Source: Clostridiales bacterium oral taxon 876 str. F0540 (lineage in GTDB: Bacteria > Bacillota > Clostridia > Clostridiales > Clostridiaceae). Taken from it: a stretch of DNA of 64,000 bases. The translations under genes and the position numbers were made by a program. The notes under the pieces are model-generated. The model had not been told where the DNA came from. It saw nothing but the letters and a program-made list of their open reading frames with translations, and did no database searches. The DNA lies in assembly GCA_000466585.1 (NCBI GenBank), contig KE993496.1, positions 126,262 to 190,261 on the forward strand. Direction: 5' to 3'. This document shows positions 15,720 through 24,525 of this stretch, piece after piece; the first letter of the stretch is position 1; each line of letters opens with the position of its first letter.

Positions 15720-18389
15720 ATGGTTAAGAAAAAAGTACTAGAACTAGCAAATAAAATCGCTGCTGGTATTACTGGTGGAATAGTAAAGGTAAAGCCAACA
15801 GATCCGGAATATAGAATCCTTGAGCCGGTTGTTACAGATGAAATGGCAGAGGTTGCACTTTGCCTTGAAATTCGAAAATTAGAAAGCGCAGATGTAGTTG
15901 CAAAACGCTGTGGCAAACCTGTTGAAGAAGTAGTAAAAATCTTAGATCAGATGGCAGACGATGGAGTTATAAAATCAGAAAAAGAGCATGATACCATTAA
16001 GTATTGTCTTGAACTTTATGTTCCTGGTGTTATGGAATATATGGTTGATAATAAGGCTAATTTAGAAAAGTATCCTGTAATTGGTGAGTGCTTTGAAGAA
16101 TATACAAGAAAATTAGGAGCATTAATGGCAGGAAATATTCCAATTGGTTTAGGTGTAATGAGAGTTATTCCTGTTCAAGCTGCTATTGACGGAGATACAA
16201 GAAAGGCTTCTTATGAGGAAATAGAGTACCTCCTTAATAAACATGATCTTTTTGCTGTTACAGATTGTGCATGTCGTGCTTCAATGAGAATTATCGGAGA
16301 GGGATGCGGACACAGAGTTGAGGATATATGTCTTAGACTTGGATCAGCTGCTGAATACTATATTCGTACAGGAAAAGGAAGACAGGTTACAAGGGAAGAG
16401 GCTAGAGAGATTTGCTTACAGGCTGAAAAAGAAGGACTTATGCATCAGATCCCTAATTTATCAGGACCAGGAAATGCTCTTGCTATCTGTAACTGCTGTG
16501 GATGTTCCTGTTTTGGATTAAGAAATGCAAATCTTTATAGAAATCCTGATTGGTCTAGATCAAACTATGTTTCGCAAGTGGATAAAGATAAATGTGTTGC
16601 TTGCGGAGAGTGTGTTGAGAACTGCCCATCAAATGCATTAACTTTGGGACAAAAACTTTGCTCTAAAAAGCCTGTTGAAGCACCTAAGGAGAAAGACACT
16701 CCATATGATACCAGATGGGGCAAGGATAGATGGAATTTTGACTATCGTCACCGCAAAGTTGTGGATGAGAGCGGAACAAGTCCGTGCAAGTCTGAATGCC
16801 CTGCTCATATAGCGGTTCAGGGATATATAAAGCTGGCTTCTCAAGGAAGATATAAAGAAGCATTGGAACTTATAAAGAAAGAGAACCCGCTTCCGGCAAT
16901 TTGTGGACGTATTTGTCCAAGAAAATGTGAAGCTGCCTGTACAAGAGGAGATGTAGATGAGCCTTTAGCAGTTGATGAAGTTAAGAAATTTATCGCTGAC
17001 CAGGATATGAAAGCAGAGCATCGCTATGTGCCGGAAAAAATGGTAAAAAGGTCAGGAAAAATTGCTGTAATAGGTGCAGGTCCTGCTGGACTTTCTTGTG
17101 CTTACTTCCTAGCTGTTGATGGTTATGAGGTAACAGTTTTTGAAAAGCAAAATAAACTTGGAGGCATGTTAACTCTTGGAATCCCATCCTTTAGATTGGA
17201 AAAAGAAGTGGTAGACTCTGAAATTGACGTGCTTAAGGAGTTAGGAGTACAATTTAAAACAGGAGTTGAGGTTGGCAAGGATGTAACTATTCCTGAGCTT
17301 AGAAAGCAAGGTTATAATGCTTTTTATATTGCAATAGGTGCTCAAGCTGGCAGAGGCCTGGGCCTTGAAGGTGAGAATTCTGAGGGAGTAACAACCGGTG
17401 TAGAATTCTTACGCAGGGTAAACTTGGGTGAAAATATAAAATTAGAAGGACCTACAGTGGTTATTGGTGGAGGAAACGTTGCTATTGACGTTGCAAGAAC
17501 TGCTGAGAGAATTGGTGCTTCATCAGTAGATATGTTCTGCTTAGAGGGCAGGGAAGAAATGCCTGCTCTTGATGAAGAGATCGAAGAAGCAGAGTCAGAA
17601 GGAATTGTAATAAACAATTCATGGGGACCAAAGAGAATTATAACAGAAAACGGACACGTAGTAGGCGTAGAATTTAAAAAATGTATTTCTGTTTTTGATG
17701 AAAATAAAAGATTTAGCCCTAAATTCGATGAAAGTACAACAAAAATAGTAAAAGCAAACCATGTATTATTATCAGTTGGTCAAGGAATAGATTGGGGTAA
17801 CCTATTAGAAGGCTCCAAGATTGAATTAAATCCAAATAAGACAATAAAAGCTGACCCACTAACATATCAAACAGGTGAGGAAGATGTATTTGCAGGTGGG
17901 GATGCTTTAACTGGACCAAAGTTTGCTATTGATGCAATTGCACTTGGAAAACAGGGGTATATTTCTATTCATCGTTATGTTCATGGAGACAGTTTAACCT
18001 TAGTTAGAGAAAGAGAATATCATGCTCTTGATAAAGAAAACCTGGATATGGACGGTTATGATCGTTTACCTAGACAAAGAGCACTTCATGCGGAAGGCAA
18101 TAAGTCGAAGGAGACCTTTAAGGACCCTCGTATTACATTTACTGAAGAGCAGGTTAAGAAAGAAACAGAGCGTTGCCTTGGCTGTGGAGCTACGGTTGTT
18201 GATCAATACCAGTGTGTAGGTTGTGGAGTTTGCACTACAAAATGTAAATTTGATGCAATTTCGTTAGTTAGAAAGTACAATGAAGCTGGAACAGATATTG
18301 ATCATATGAAACCTATAGTTATAAAACATGTTATTAAGCGTCAAGGCAGAATTGCAATGAAAAATGTAAAGAGACTTTTTGTAAAGTAA
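15720..18389 (+). CDS. Multidomain Fe-S flavoprotein, GltD-like NAD(P)H oxidoreductase
   Basis: 889 residues. The N-terminal 75 are a winged-helix-like region; about 150-275 carry a cysteine domain (DCACRAS, C, CNCCGCSCFG); about 283-305 are a ferredoxin-type cluster (CVACGECVENCPSNAL). The centre is a GltD-type unit: two-cluster Fer4_20 (CPAHIAVQGYIKL, CGRICPRKCEAAC), FAD site IAVIGAGPAGLSCAYF, NAD(P) site VVIGGGNVAIDVAR and DVFAGGDALTGPKF. A C-terminal Fe-S motif reads CVGCGVCTTKCKFDAI. It probably moves electrons between NAD(P)H and a ferredoxin-like or hydrogenase partner; the substrate is unknown. It lies between hypB and hypA. Confidence 0.85.
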   Translation: MVKKKVLELANKIAAGITGGIVKVKPTDPEYRILEPVVTDEMAEVALCLEIRKLESADVVAKRCGKPVEEVVKILDQMADDGVIKSEKEHDTIKYCLELYVPGVMEYMVDNKANLEKYPVIGECFEEYTRKLGALMAGNIPIGLGVMRVIPVQAAIDGDTRKASYEEIEYLLNKHDLFAVTDCACRASMRIIGEGCGHRVEDICLRLGSAAEYYIRTGKGRQVTREEAREICLQAEKEGLMHQIPNLSGPGNALAICNCCGCSCFGLRNANLYRNPDWSRSNYVSQVDKDKCVACGECVENCPSNALTLGQKLCSKKPVEAPKEKDTPYDTRWGKDRWNFDYRHRKVVDESGTSPCKSECPAHIAVQGYIKLASQGRYKEALELIKKENPLPAICGRICPRKCEAACTRGDVDEPLAVDEVKKFIADQDMKAEHRYVPEKMVKRSGKIAVIGAGPAGLSCAYFLAVDGYEVTVFEKQNKLGGMLTLGIPSFRLEKEVVDSEIDVLKELGVQFKTGVEVGKDVTIPELRKQGYNAFYIAIGAQAGRGLGLEGENSEGVTTGVEFLRRVNLGENIKLEGPTVVIGGGNVAIDVARTAERIGASSVDMFCLEGREEMPALDEEIEEAESEGIVINNSWGPKRIITENGHVVGVEFKKCISVFDENKRFSPKFDESTTKIVKANHVLLSVGQGIDWGNLLEGSKIELNPNKTIKADPLTYQTGEEDVFAGGDALTGPKFAIDAIALGKQGYISIHRYVHGDSLTLVREREYHALDKENLDMDGYDRLPRQRALHAEGNKSKETFKDPRITFTEEQVKKETERCLGCGATVVDQYQCVGCGVCTTKCKFDAISLVRKYNEAGTDIDHMKPIVIKHVIKRQGRIAMKNVKRLFVK

Positions 18390-18401
18390 AGATTAAGCAG
18401 T

Positions 18402-18430
18402 ACGGGGGAGCATAAGTTCTCCCGTTCTTT
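18402..18430 (+). terminator. Weak hairpin between flavoprotein gene and hypA
   Basis: ACGGGGGAG/CTCCCGT stem (two-base bulge) followed by TCTTTAT. It may reduce rather than abolish read-through into hypA. Confidence 0.4.
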
Positions 18431-18457
18431 ATACTTTGATAAATGAGGTGAAATAAT

Positions 18458-18799
18458 TTGCATGAAATAGGAGTTATGATTGAGGTTGTTAAAGTAGTTG
18501 AAAATTTTGCTAAAGACAATGGGGTAAGTAAAATTGAAAAATTGGTTCTTCAGATAGGTGAGTTATCATCTATGGTCCCTAGATATATTGAGGCCTGTTA
18601 TCCAGCTGCAGTAGATGGAACTATGCTGCAGGATACAAAACTGGAAATTGAGGTTATGCCGGGGAATGGTATATGCAAAAGGTGTAATAAAGTTTTTAAT
18701 ATAATAGAAAATAGTAGTAAGTGCCCCCACTGCAAAAGTGAAAAGTGGGAATTATTGAGCGGAAGAGAATTTACGATTAAAGAAATTGTTGCTTGTTAA
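18458..18799 (+). CDS. hypA: Hydrogenase maturation nickel metallochaperone HypA
   Basis: 113 residues, standard length. TTG start preceded by GAGGTG. The N-terminal Met-His-Glu gives the nickel-binding His2, so this start is required by function. The zinc site is CKRC...CPHC (about residues 72-92). HypA works with HypB, encoded upstream, to load nickel. Confidence 0.94.
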   Translation: MHEIGVMIEVVKVVENFAKDNGVSKIEKLVLQIGELSSMVPRYIEACYPAAVDGTMLQDTKLEIEVMPGNGICKRCNKVFNIIENSSKCPHCKSEKWELLSGREFTIKEIVAC

Positions 18800-18923
18800 A
18801 TAAAAATTTAAGGTAATCTACTGAAAGTGTACTGGCTGTACAGATTATGGGTAATTCTCAGTATAGTGCATGTTATTTATTGAGAGAGAATCGTTATATT
18901 ACACATATATTAAAGCAAATTTC

Positions 18924-18952
18924 TTGACATTGAGTGACAATATATGTAAACT
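18924..18952 (+). promoter_or_regulatory. Promoter candidate of the zinc-ribbon gene
   Basis: TTGACA (18924-18929), 17 bp, TAAACT (18947-18952); the -35 is perfect, the -10 weak. Confidence 0.45.
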
Positions 18953-18994
18953 TAGAGTTAAATAATAATGATTTTTATTTAGCGAGGTGATGTG

Positions 18995-19357
18995 ATGATA
19001 ATCTGGGGCTGGGGTAAAGTAACCAAAAAGATTATTGGACCGGTATTTCAGCGTTCTTGCAGCTACTGCAACAGCACTGAAACTTGGAATTTGTGTATTG
19101 TGAGAACGTGGTTTACTTTGTTCTTCATTCCGATAATCCCATATAGAAAAAAATATTGTATTGCTTGCCCAAACTGCTGGAGCTATATAGAGCTTACTGA
19201 GGAACAATTTGAAGAAATGAAACTAGCAATCAGTTCTAAAACTGATAATGGTGGCAGCATTAGCCAAACCTATGCTGATGATAATTCAAAATACGCCGGA
19301 AAAACAGAAACTCAAATCAATTATCTGAAGCAAATGGAAGAGTACAACAATAATTAA
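18995..19357 (+). CDS. Zinc-ribbon protein of unknown function
   Basis: 120 residues. The N-terminus carries a hydrophobic, aromatic segment with a four-cysteine zinc ribbon: CSYCNS at about 20-25 and CIACPNC at about 52-58, separated by TWFTLFFIPIIPYRKKY. This resembles the zinc-ribbon family with a central FFIP motif seen in many bacterial and fungal small proteins. The C-terminal 50 residues are polar, probably disordered. Start at 18995 is preferred because GAGGTG lies five bases upstream; GTG at 18992 is too close. It is monocistronic before the pyr leader. Confidence 0.75.
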   Translation: MIIWGWGKVTKKIIGPVFQRSCSYCNSTETWNLCIVRTWFTLFFIPIIPYRKKYCIACPNCWSYIELTEEQFEEMKLAISSKTDNGGSISQTYADDNSKYAGKTETQINYLKQMEEYNNN

Positions 19358-19409
19358 ATTGTTTATATATGTTTAGAAAATTATCACTTTGCATTAGTTA
19401 GATTATATA

Positions 19410-19438
19410 TTGACAACTCATATATAAAGTGGTAATAT
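19410..19438 (+). promoter_or_regulatory. Promoter of the pyr operon
   Basis: TTGACA (19410-19415), 17 bp, TAATAT (19433-19438), placing the transcript start near 19445, just before the first PyrR loop. Confidence 0.65.
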
Positions 19439-19449
19439 TTTATAAAACC

Positions 19450-19550
19450 TTTAAGAATAGTCCTGTGAGGCTAGGAAGGATATAAAGACAATAGTTTTGT
19501 ATTTTTTTAGGATACAACTATGCCTTCCTGCTTAAAGGAAGGCATTTTTT
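19450..19550 (+). promoter_or_regulatory. PyrR-responsive attenuator (binding loop 1, antiterminator, terminator)
   Basis: The core AGTCCTGTGAGGCT (19459-19472) followed by AGGAAGG matches the PyrR mRNA binding loop (GUCCnGnGAGGnU). An alternative stem pairs GGAAGG (about 19474) and ATAGTTTTGTAT with ATACAACTAT and CCTTCC downstream; it excludes the terminator TGCCTTCC/GGAAGGCA (19521-19544) with its T run. With UMP bound, PyrR would hold the loop and favour termination. pyrR is not in the window. Confidence 0.85.
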
Positions 19551-19631
19551 AATGCGCGGAGATTTTACTAAGAAATAATACTCCGTGGTTACAAAGTTTA
19601 TAAAACAAAAATGAAATATCTCTACTTTAAA

Positions 19632-19658
19632 TTTAACCCTGTGAGGTTAAGAAGGAGG
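19632..19658 (+). promoter_or_regulatory. Second PyrR-type binding loop overlapping the pyrB ribosome site
   Basis: TTTAACCCTGTGAGGTTAAG carries the CCnGnGAGG core inside a TTAACC/GGTTAA stem and runs directly into AAGGAGG, the pyrB Shine-Dalgarno. PyrR binding here could block translation of pyrB, an extra layer on attenuation. The loop lacks the full GUCC form (CCC instead), so affinity is uncertain. Confidence 0.65.
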
Positions 19659-19666
19659 AAGTTTTT

Positions 19667-20863
19667 ATGTTAAAGGGAAAACATCTAATTGACCCAATGG
19701 ATTTCTCTGTGGAGGAATTCGATAAAATTTTTGAACTTGCAGATCAAATCATTTCAAATCCGGGAGCTTTTTCACATGTTTGTGAAGGTAAGCTTTTAGC
19801 TACTCTATTCTATGAACCTAGTACAAGAACTCGATTCAGCTTTGAAGCAGCAATGCTTAGACTTGGCGGCAAGGTATTAGGATTTTCAGAACCAAATTCC
19901 AGCTCAGCGGCAAAGGGAGAAAGTGTTGCAGACACTATAAGAACAGTTGCCTGCTATTCAGATATTGCAGTTATAAGACACCCAATGGAAGGAGCGCCTA
20001 AGGTTGCCTCCATGTATTCTTCAATTCCTGTCATAAATGCAGGTGACGGAGGTCATCAGCATCCTACTCAAACCCTAACTGATCTTTTAACTATCAAAAA
20101 TCTTAAAAAAAGCTTTGAAAACCATACAATAGGCTTGTGCGGGGACTTAAAGTTTGGAAGGACTACACACTCACTTGTTAAAGCTTTATCTAGATATAAA
20201 GGTAATAAATTCGTATTAATTTCCCCAGAAGAATTAAGAATTCCTGATTATATAAAAAAAGAAATATTAGAAAAGCATAATATTGAGTTTGAAGAAGCAG
20301 AAAGATTAGAAGATGTTATTGATAAGCTGGATATACTCTACATGACAAGAGTACAAAGAGAGAGATTCACAAATGTAGAAGATTATTTAAGGCTTAAAGA
20401 CAGCTACATTTTAGATTCAGATAAACTAAGAAATGCAAAAAAAGACATGATAATACTTCACCCTCTTCCAAGAGTAAATGAGATAGCTTATGAAGTTGAT
20501 GAAGATGTAAGAGCACATTACTTTGACCAGGCAAAATACGGTATGTTTGTGAGAATGGCACTAATAGTTAATCTTCTAGGTTTAAATCTTTCAGAAGCTG
20601 CGTTTGATAAAGATGAGGATACAGTTAAAAGAACAGGTACAAAGATTAAAGCAATTAAGAATGAATTTAGAAAATGCACTAACTCAAAATGCATAACCTC
20701 CATAGAAGAAAATATTCCTCAAAGCTTTTATAGCTCAAATGGTGAAAAGAACACATGTAGATGTTCCTATTGCGACCATGAATATAAAATACAAGCTGGA
20801 GGGGATTTCAATGGAGCTATTGATAAAGAATGCGAGAATAATAGACTCATCTCAGGATTTTAA
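19667..20863 (+). CDS. pyrB: Aspartate carbamoyltransferase catalytic chain fused to a PyrI-type zinc domain
   Basis: 398 residues. The first ~305 are PyrB: FYEPSTRTRFSFEAAMLRLGG (carbamoyl-phosphate site), GDGGHQHPTQTLTDLLT, ILHPLPRVNEI. The rest is not PyrB: after a 30-residue linker comes Cys337-x4-Cys342 and Cys366-x2-Cys369, the zinc-domain pattern of the regulatory chain PyrI. The ~100-residue nucleotide-binding domain of PyrI is missing, so allosteric control is probably lost while the zinc domain, which contacts PyrB in class B enzymes, is kept in cis. The reading frame ends 53 bp inside pyrC, much longer than usual, as if an original stop was lost. Confidence 0.9.
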   Translation: MLKGKHLIDPMDFSVEEFDKIFELADQIISNPGAFSHVCEGKLLATLFYEPSTRTRFSFEAAMLRLGGKVLGFSEPNSSSAAKGESVADTIRTVACYSDIAVIRHPMEGAPKVASMYSSIPVINAGDGGHQHPTQTLTDLLTIKNLKKSFENHTIGLCGDLKFGRTTHSLVKALSRYKGNKFVLISPEELRIPDYIKKEILEKHNIEFEEAERLEDVIDKLDILYMTRVQRERFTNVEDYLRLKDSYILDSDKLRNAKKDMIILHPLPRVNEIAYEVDEDVRAHYFDQAKYGMFVRMALIVNLLGLNLSEAAFDKDEDTVKRTGTKIKAIKNEFRKCTNSKCITSIEENIPQSFYSSNGEKNTCRCSYCDHEYKIQAGGDFNGAIDKECENNRLISGF

Positions 20864-21995
20864 AGGAGATGTTTATATAAAGTTTGGAGTTATTAATGAA
20901 CTTGGCTTAAATTTAAAAAAGGATTGCCCAACGATTGATGCAGAAGGATTAGTGCTTATGCCATCTTTCATAGATTTGCACTGTCACTTTAGAGATCCTG
21001 GGTTTACTTATAAGGAAGATATATACACCGGAAGTCTTGCAGCAGTGAAGGGAGGCTTCACAGCAGTAAATCTTATGGCAAACACAATGCCTGTGTGCAG
21101 TGATATGGAAACTGTAAACTATGTTTTAAACAAAGGCCAGATAGTTAATTTATTAGACATACATCAATCAATATCAATAACAAAGGACTTAAAAGGTGAA
21201 GATATTTCACATTTAGATAAATTAGACTCTTCCATAAAGATGATTTCGGATGATGGACGCGGAGTTTCTGACAGCAGGGTAATGCTTGAGGCTATGTTTA
21301 AAGCGAAGGAAAAAGATATTATGGTCATAAGTCACGCTGAAAGTGAAGGGTTATCATCAATTGATACAAGACTTGCAGAAAATACGATGACTTGGAGAGA
21401 TTTAGCTCTTGCAAAGTACACAGGTTGTCAGCTCCATATTGCTCACGTAAGTACAAGTGAAGCAATAAAAGATATCATAAATGCAAAAAAAGAAGGAGCT
21501 AGAGTAACCTGTGAGGTAACTCCTCACCATTTGACTCTAACTAGCAAGCTTAAATATAAGGTTAATCCGCCCTTAAGAGAAGCCTATGATATTGACTCCT
21601 TAATTAATGCAATTAAAGAAGGATGGGTAGATGCAATAGCTACAGACCATGCACCTCACAGCAGCGAAGATAAGCTTAAAGGCGCAAATGGAATTTCAGG
21701 ACTGGAAACCGCTTTCTCAGTATGCTATACGAAACTTGTTGATGAAGGACACATAAGTATAAATAAACTATCAGAGCTTATGTCTAAGAATCCGGCAAAG
21801 CTTATGAAGCTTAATAAGGGAGAAATAAAAATAGGTTATGATGGAGATTTAGTACTTGTTGATTTGAATAAAGAATACAAAATTGATGCAGAAAACTTTA
21901 GATCAAAAGGAAAGAATTCTCCTTTTGAAGGAGCAAGTACTAGAGGAATGATTTTGCATACAATAAAGGCTGGAAGAATTGTATATAGTTTATAA
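20811..21995 (+). CDS. pyrC: Dihydroorotase
   Basis: 394 residues, class I bacterial dihydroorotase. Metal ligands are in DLHCHFRDPG (about residues 55-64), further histidines in SHAE and IAHVSTSEA, and the catalytic Asp in IATDHAPHS. It cyclises N-carbamoyl-aspartate to dihydroorotate. The start at 20811 has GGAGGGG upstream and gives the normal N-terminus MELLIKNARIID; the longer open frame from 20739 runs through pyrB. Overlap with pyrB is 53 bp. Confidence 0.94.
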   Translation: MELLIKNARIIDSSQDFKGDVYIKFGVINELGLNLKKDCPTIDAEGLVLMPSFIDLHCHFRDPGFTYKEDIYTGSLAAVKGGFTAVNLMANTMPVCSDMETVNYVLNKGQIVNLLDIHQSISITKDLKGEDISHLDKLDSSIKMISDDGRGVSDSRVMLEAMFKAKEKDIMVISHAESEGLSSIDTRLAENTMTWRDLALAKYTGCQLHIAHVSTSEAIKDIINAKKEGARVTCEVTPHHLTLTSKLKYKVNPPLREAYDIDSLINAIKEGWVDAIATDHAPHSSEDKLKGANGISGLETAFSVCYTKLVDEGHISINKLSELMSKNPAKLMKLNKGEIKIGYDGDLVLVDLNKEYKIDAENFRSKGKNSPFEGASTRGMILHTIKAGRIVYSL

Positions 21996-22014
21996 AATAA
22001 AGGCGGGGATTAAA

Positions 22015-22896
22015 ATGATTATTGATAGATTATATGAAAGTGTAGATAAAAAGGGACCGGTTTGCGTGGGACTTGATACTTCAATAGATTATATACCTAA
22101 ACAATTTTTAAATAAATATAGTTTTGAAGATCAGGCACTATTCAGGTTCAACCAGAAAATTATAGATGCTACTTTTGATACGGCAGCCTGCTACAAGCTT
22201 CAAATCGCTTATTATGAGGCATTGGGGATTTCGGGACTAAAGGTTTATCAGAGAACCTTAGAGTATATTAAAAGCTTAGGCGGTATTGCTATAGGTGATG
22301 TAAAAAGAGGTGATATTGCAAAAACAGCGGAAATGTACGCTAAAGCTCATTTTGACGGAGATTTTGAGTGTGACTTTATAACTCTAAGTCCTTATATGGG
22401 AATGGATAGTATAGAGCCTTATTTAAAATATGTAAACACCGATGAAAAAGGATTATTCATCTTAATGAGAACTTCAAATTCAGGAGCAAAGGACATACAG
22501 TATATTAGCGACAGTATAGGAAGAAAAGTATATGAGACAACAGGAAGAAAGATAGAAAATGCAGGGAGAGAATATATAGGTAGTTGTGGTTACAGCAGTA
22601 TAGGAGCTGTAGTAGGCTGTACCCATGTTGAAGAAGGCAGGCAGCTGAGAGAAAGATTTAATAAAATGTTTTTCCTTATTCCTGGTTACGGAGCCCAGGG
22701 TGGCACTGCTAAGGATGTAGCGCTTTACTTAAATAATGGAAACGGCGGTGTAGTTAATTCTTCAAGAGGAATTCTTTTAGCATATAAGAATCAAGAAGGA
22801 AGAGAAAAAGAATTTGATCTTTGTGCAAGAGAAGAGGTTTTAGCAATAAGGAGAGATATTAATGAATGTAAGTTATCTATCAGCCAAAGTGCTTAG
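22015..22896 (+). CDS. pyrF: Orotidine 5'-phosphate decarboxylase (PyrF type 2)
   Basis: 293 residues, the longer subfamily. N-terminal VCVGLDTSIDYIP, the catalytic lysine-aspartate segment GDVKRGDIAKTA, and the phosphate-site region IPGYGAQGGTAKDV. It converts OMP to UMP. The start at 22015 follows GGCGGGG and yields MIIDRLYES; an earlier in-frame ATG at 21979 lies within pyrC. The last 35 bp overlap pyrK. Confidence 0.94.
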   Translation: MIIDRLYESVDKKGPVCVGLDTSIDYIPKQFLNKYSFEDQALFRFNQKIIDATFDTAACYKLQIAYYEALGISGLKVYQRTLEYIKSLGGIAIGDVKRGDIAKTAEMYAKAHFDGDFECDFITLSPYMGMDSIEPYLKYVNTDEKGLFILMRTSNSGAKDIQYISDSIGRKVYETTGRKIENAGREYIGSCGYSSIGAVVGCTHVEEGRQLRERFNKMFFLIPGYGAQGGTAKDVALYLNNGNGGVVNSSRGILLAYKNQEGREKEFDLCAREEVLAIRRDINECKLSISQSA

Positions 22897-23602
22897 TAAC
22901 AAAGAAGTAACAAGCGGAATATATAGACTTCATGTAGAAGGTAACTTTAAAGCTAAACCGGGACAGTTTTTTATGTTAAGTGCTTGGGAGGAGCAAAGTC
23001 TCCTTCCAAGGCCAATAAGTATAGAAGATACAGATAAAGCTGGAATTTACTTTTTATATCAGATTAAAGGAAAAGGAACAAGAATATTAAGCCAGCTAAG
23101 TGAAGGAGAAAATATTAAAATATTAGGGCCTCTTGGCAATGGTTTTGATATAGAAAATATTAAGGGAAGAGTTGCTGTAGTAACGGGTGGTATCGGAATT
23201 GCACCTATGAGATATTTAGTAAAGGAATTAAAAGGTGATTATATAGATATTTACAGCGGCTTTAGGGATGAAACCTATATTATAGATACTATAGAAAGTT
23301 ATATAAATAAGGCATATATAGCTACGGATAATGGAAGTATGGGTCATAAAGGGTTTATAACAGATATTTTTGAGGCGGATAAATATGATACTGTTATTTG
23401 CTGCGGGCCGGAAGTTATGATGAACAAGGTTGTTAAGAAGTGCAGAGAAGCTTCAGTCCCTGTGTATGTATCTACAGAAAAATTCATGGCTTGTGGTCTA
23501 GGAGCTTGCCTTGTGTGTACCTGCAACACTATAAAAGGAAATAAGAGAGCTTGTACTGATGGACCGGTATTTCTAGGAGAGGAATTGATTTTAGATGCTT
23601 AG
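22862..23602 (+). CDS. pyrK: Dihydroorotate dehydrogenase electron-transfer subunit PyrK
   Basis: 246 residues. FAD-binding ferredoxin-reductase-type domain (LLPRPISIEDTD), NAD-binding region (VAVVTGGIGIAPMRYL), and a C-terminal [2Fe-2S] motif CGLGACLVCTC followed by a fourth cysteine in KRACTDGP. It passes electrons from PyrD to NAD+ in the class 1B enzyme. Overlaps: 35 bp with pyrF and 8 bp with pyrD, consistent with translational coupling. Confidence 0.94.
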   Translation: MNVSYLSAKVLSNKEVTSGIYRLHVEGNFKAKPGQFFMLSAWEEQSLLPRPISIEDTDKAGIYFLYQIKGKGTRILSQLSEGENIKILGPLGNGFDIENIKGRVAVVTGGIGIAPMRYLVKELKGDYIDIYSGFRDETYIIDTIESYINKAYIATDNGSMGHKGFITDIFEADKYDTVICCGPEVMMNKVVKKCREASVPVYVSTEKFMACGLGACLVCTCNTIKGNKRACTDGPVFLGEELILDA

Positions 23603-24491
23603 CGTAAATTTCTGTGGATTAGATTTTAAGAATCCTATAATAGCTGCTTCGGGAACCTTTGGATTTGGACAAGAGTTTAATAAGTTATATGACGTAGGAA
23701 TACTTGGAGGGATATGCTCAAAAGGCCTAACTCTTAATAAAAGAGAAGGAAACAGCGGAGTAAGAGTATATGAAACAGCCTCGGGCATGATGAACAGCGT
23801 AGGACTTCAAAATCCGGGGGTTGATAGCTTTATTAAAGAAGAGCTGCCTAAGATGAAAAAGTTTAATACAAATATAATTGCCAACATAGGGGGAAGCACT
23901 TTAGAGGAATATTTAGAAGCCATAGAAAAGGTTAACCATACAAATATAGATATGGTTGAGCTAAATATATCCTGTCCTAATGTAAAATGCGGAGGAATGG
24001 CTTTTGGAATTAAGTCAAATATCGCTTACGCTATAGTTAAAGAAGTAAAGGCAGTTTGTAAAAAGCCTTTAATAGTCAAGCTTTCACCTAATGCAGAAGA
24101 TATAGTTGATATGGCATATAAGTGTACTGAGGCTGGGGCAGATGCACTTTCACTTATAAATACTCTAAAGGGAATGGCAATTGACATAAACAAAAGAAAA
24201 CCTGTTTTTGATAATACCTTTGCAGGGTTATCAGGGCCTGCAGTAAAGCCTATTGCTCTTAGAATGGTGTACGAGGTTTGCAAGGCGGTGGATATACCTG
24301 TTGTAGGAATAGGCGGGATTATGAGTGCTGAAGATGTACTGGAATTTATAATGGCTGGGGCGCATGCAGTGCAGATAGGTACTGTCAATTTTATAAAGCC
24401 TGATGCTGCTGTAGAAATTATACAAGGATTAGAAAAATTTATGGTGAGAAGCGGGATTAATAGCTTGGACGAAATTAGAGGAATCCTATAG
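23595..24491 (+). CDS. pyrD: Dihydroorotate dehydrogenase catalytic subunit, class 1B
   Basis: 298 residues, FMN TIM barrel. ELNISCPNVKCGG contains the catalytic cysteine region typical of class 1B; KPLIVKLSPNAEDI and VVGIGGIMSAEDVLEFIMAGA form FMN contacts. It oxidises dihydroorotate to orotate, using PyrK to reach NAD+. Confidence 0.95.
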   Translation: MLSVNFCGLDFKNPIIAASGTFGFGQEFNKLYDVGILGGICSKGLTLNKREGNSGVRVYETASGMMNSVGLQNPGVDSFIKEELPKMKKFNTNIIANIGGSTLEEYLEAIEKVNHTNIDMVELNISCPNVKCGGMAFGIKSNIAYAIVKEVKAVCKKPLIVKLSPNAEDIVDMAYKCTEAGADALSLINTLKGMAIDINKRKPVFDNTFAGLSGPAVKPIALRMVYEVCKAVDIPVVGIGGIMSAEDVLEFIMAGAHAVQIGTVNFIKPDAAVEIIQGLEKFMVRSGINSLDEIRGIL

Positions 24492-24525
24492 GAATGTAGA
24501 GTGTAAAATGAAGGGAGAAACTTAT

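Larger units (their letters stand above)
19358..19666. other. Pyrimidine operon leader region
   Basis: It contains the pyr promoter, the PyrR attenuator (first binding loop, antiterminator and terminator), and a second PyrR-type loop that overlaps the pyrB ribosome site. See the separate entries. Confidence 0.8.
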
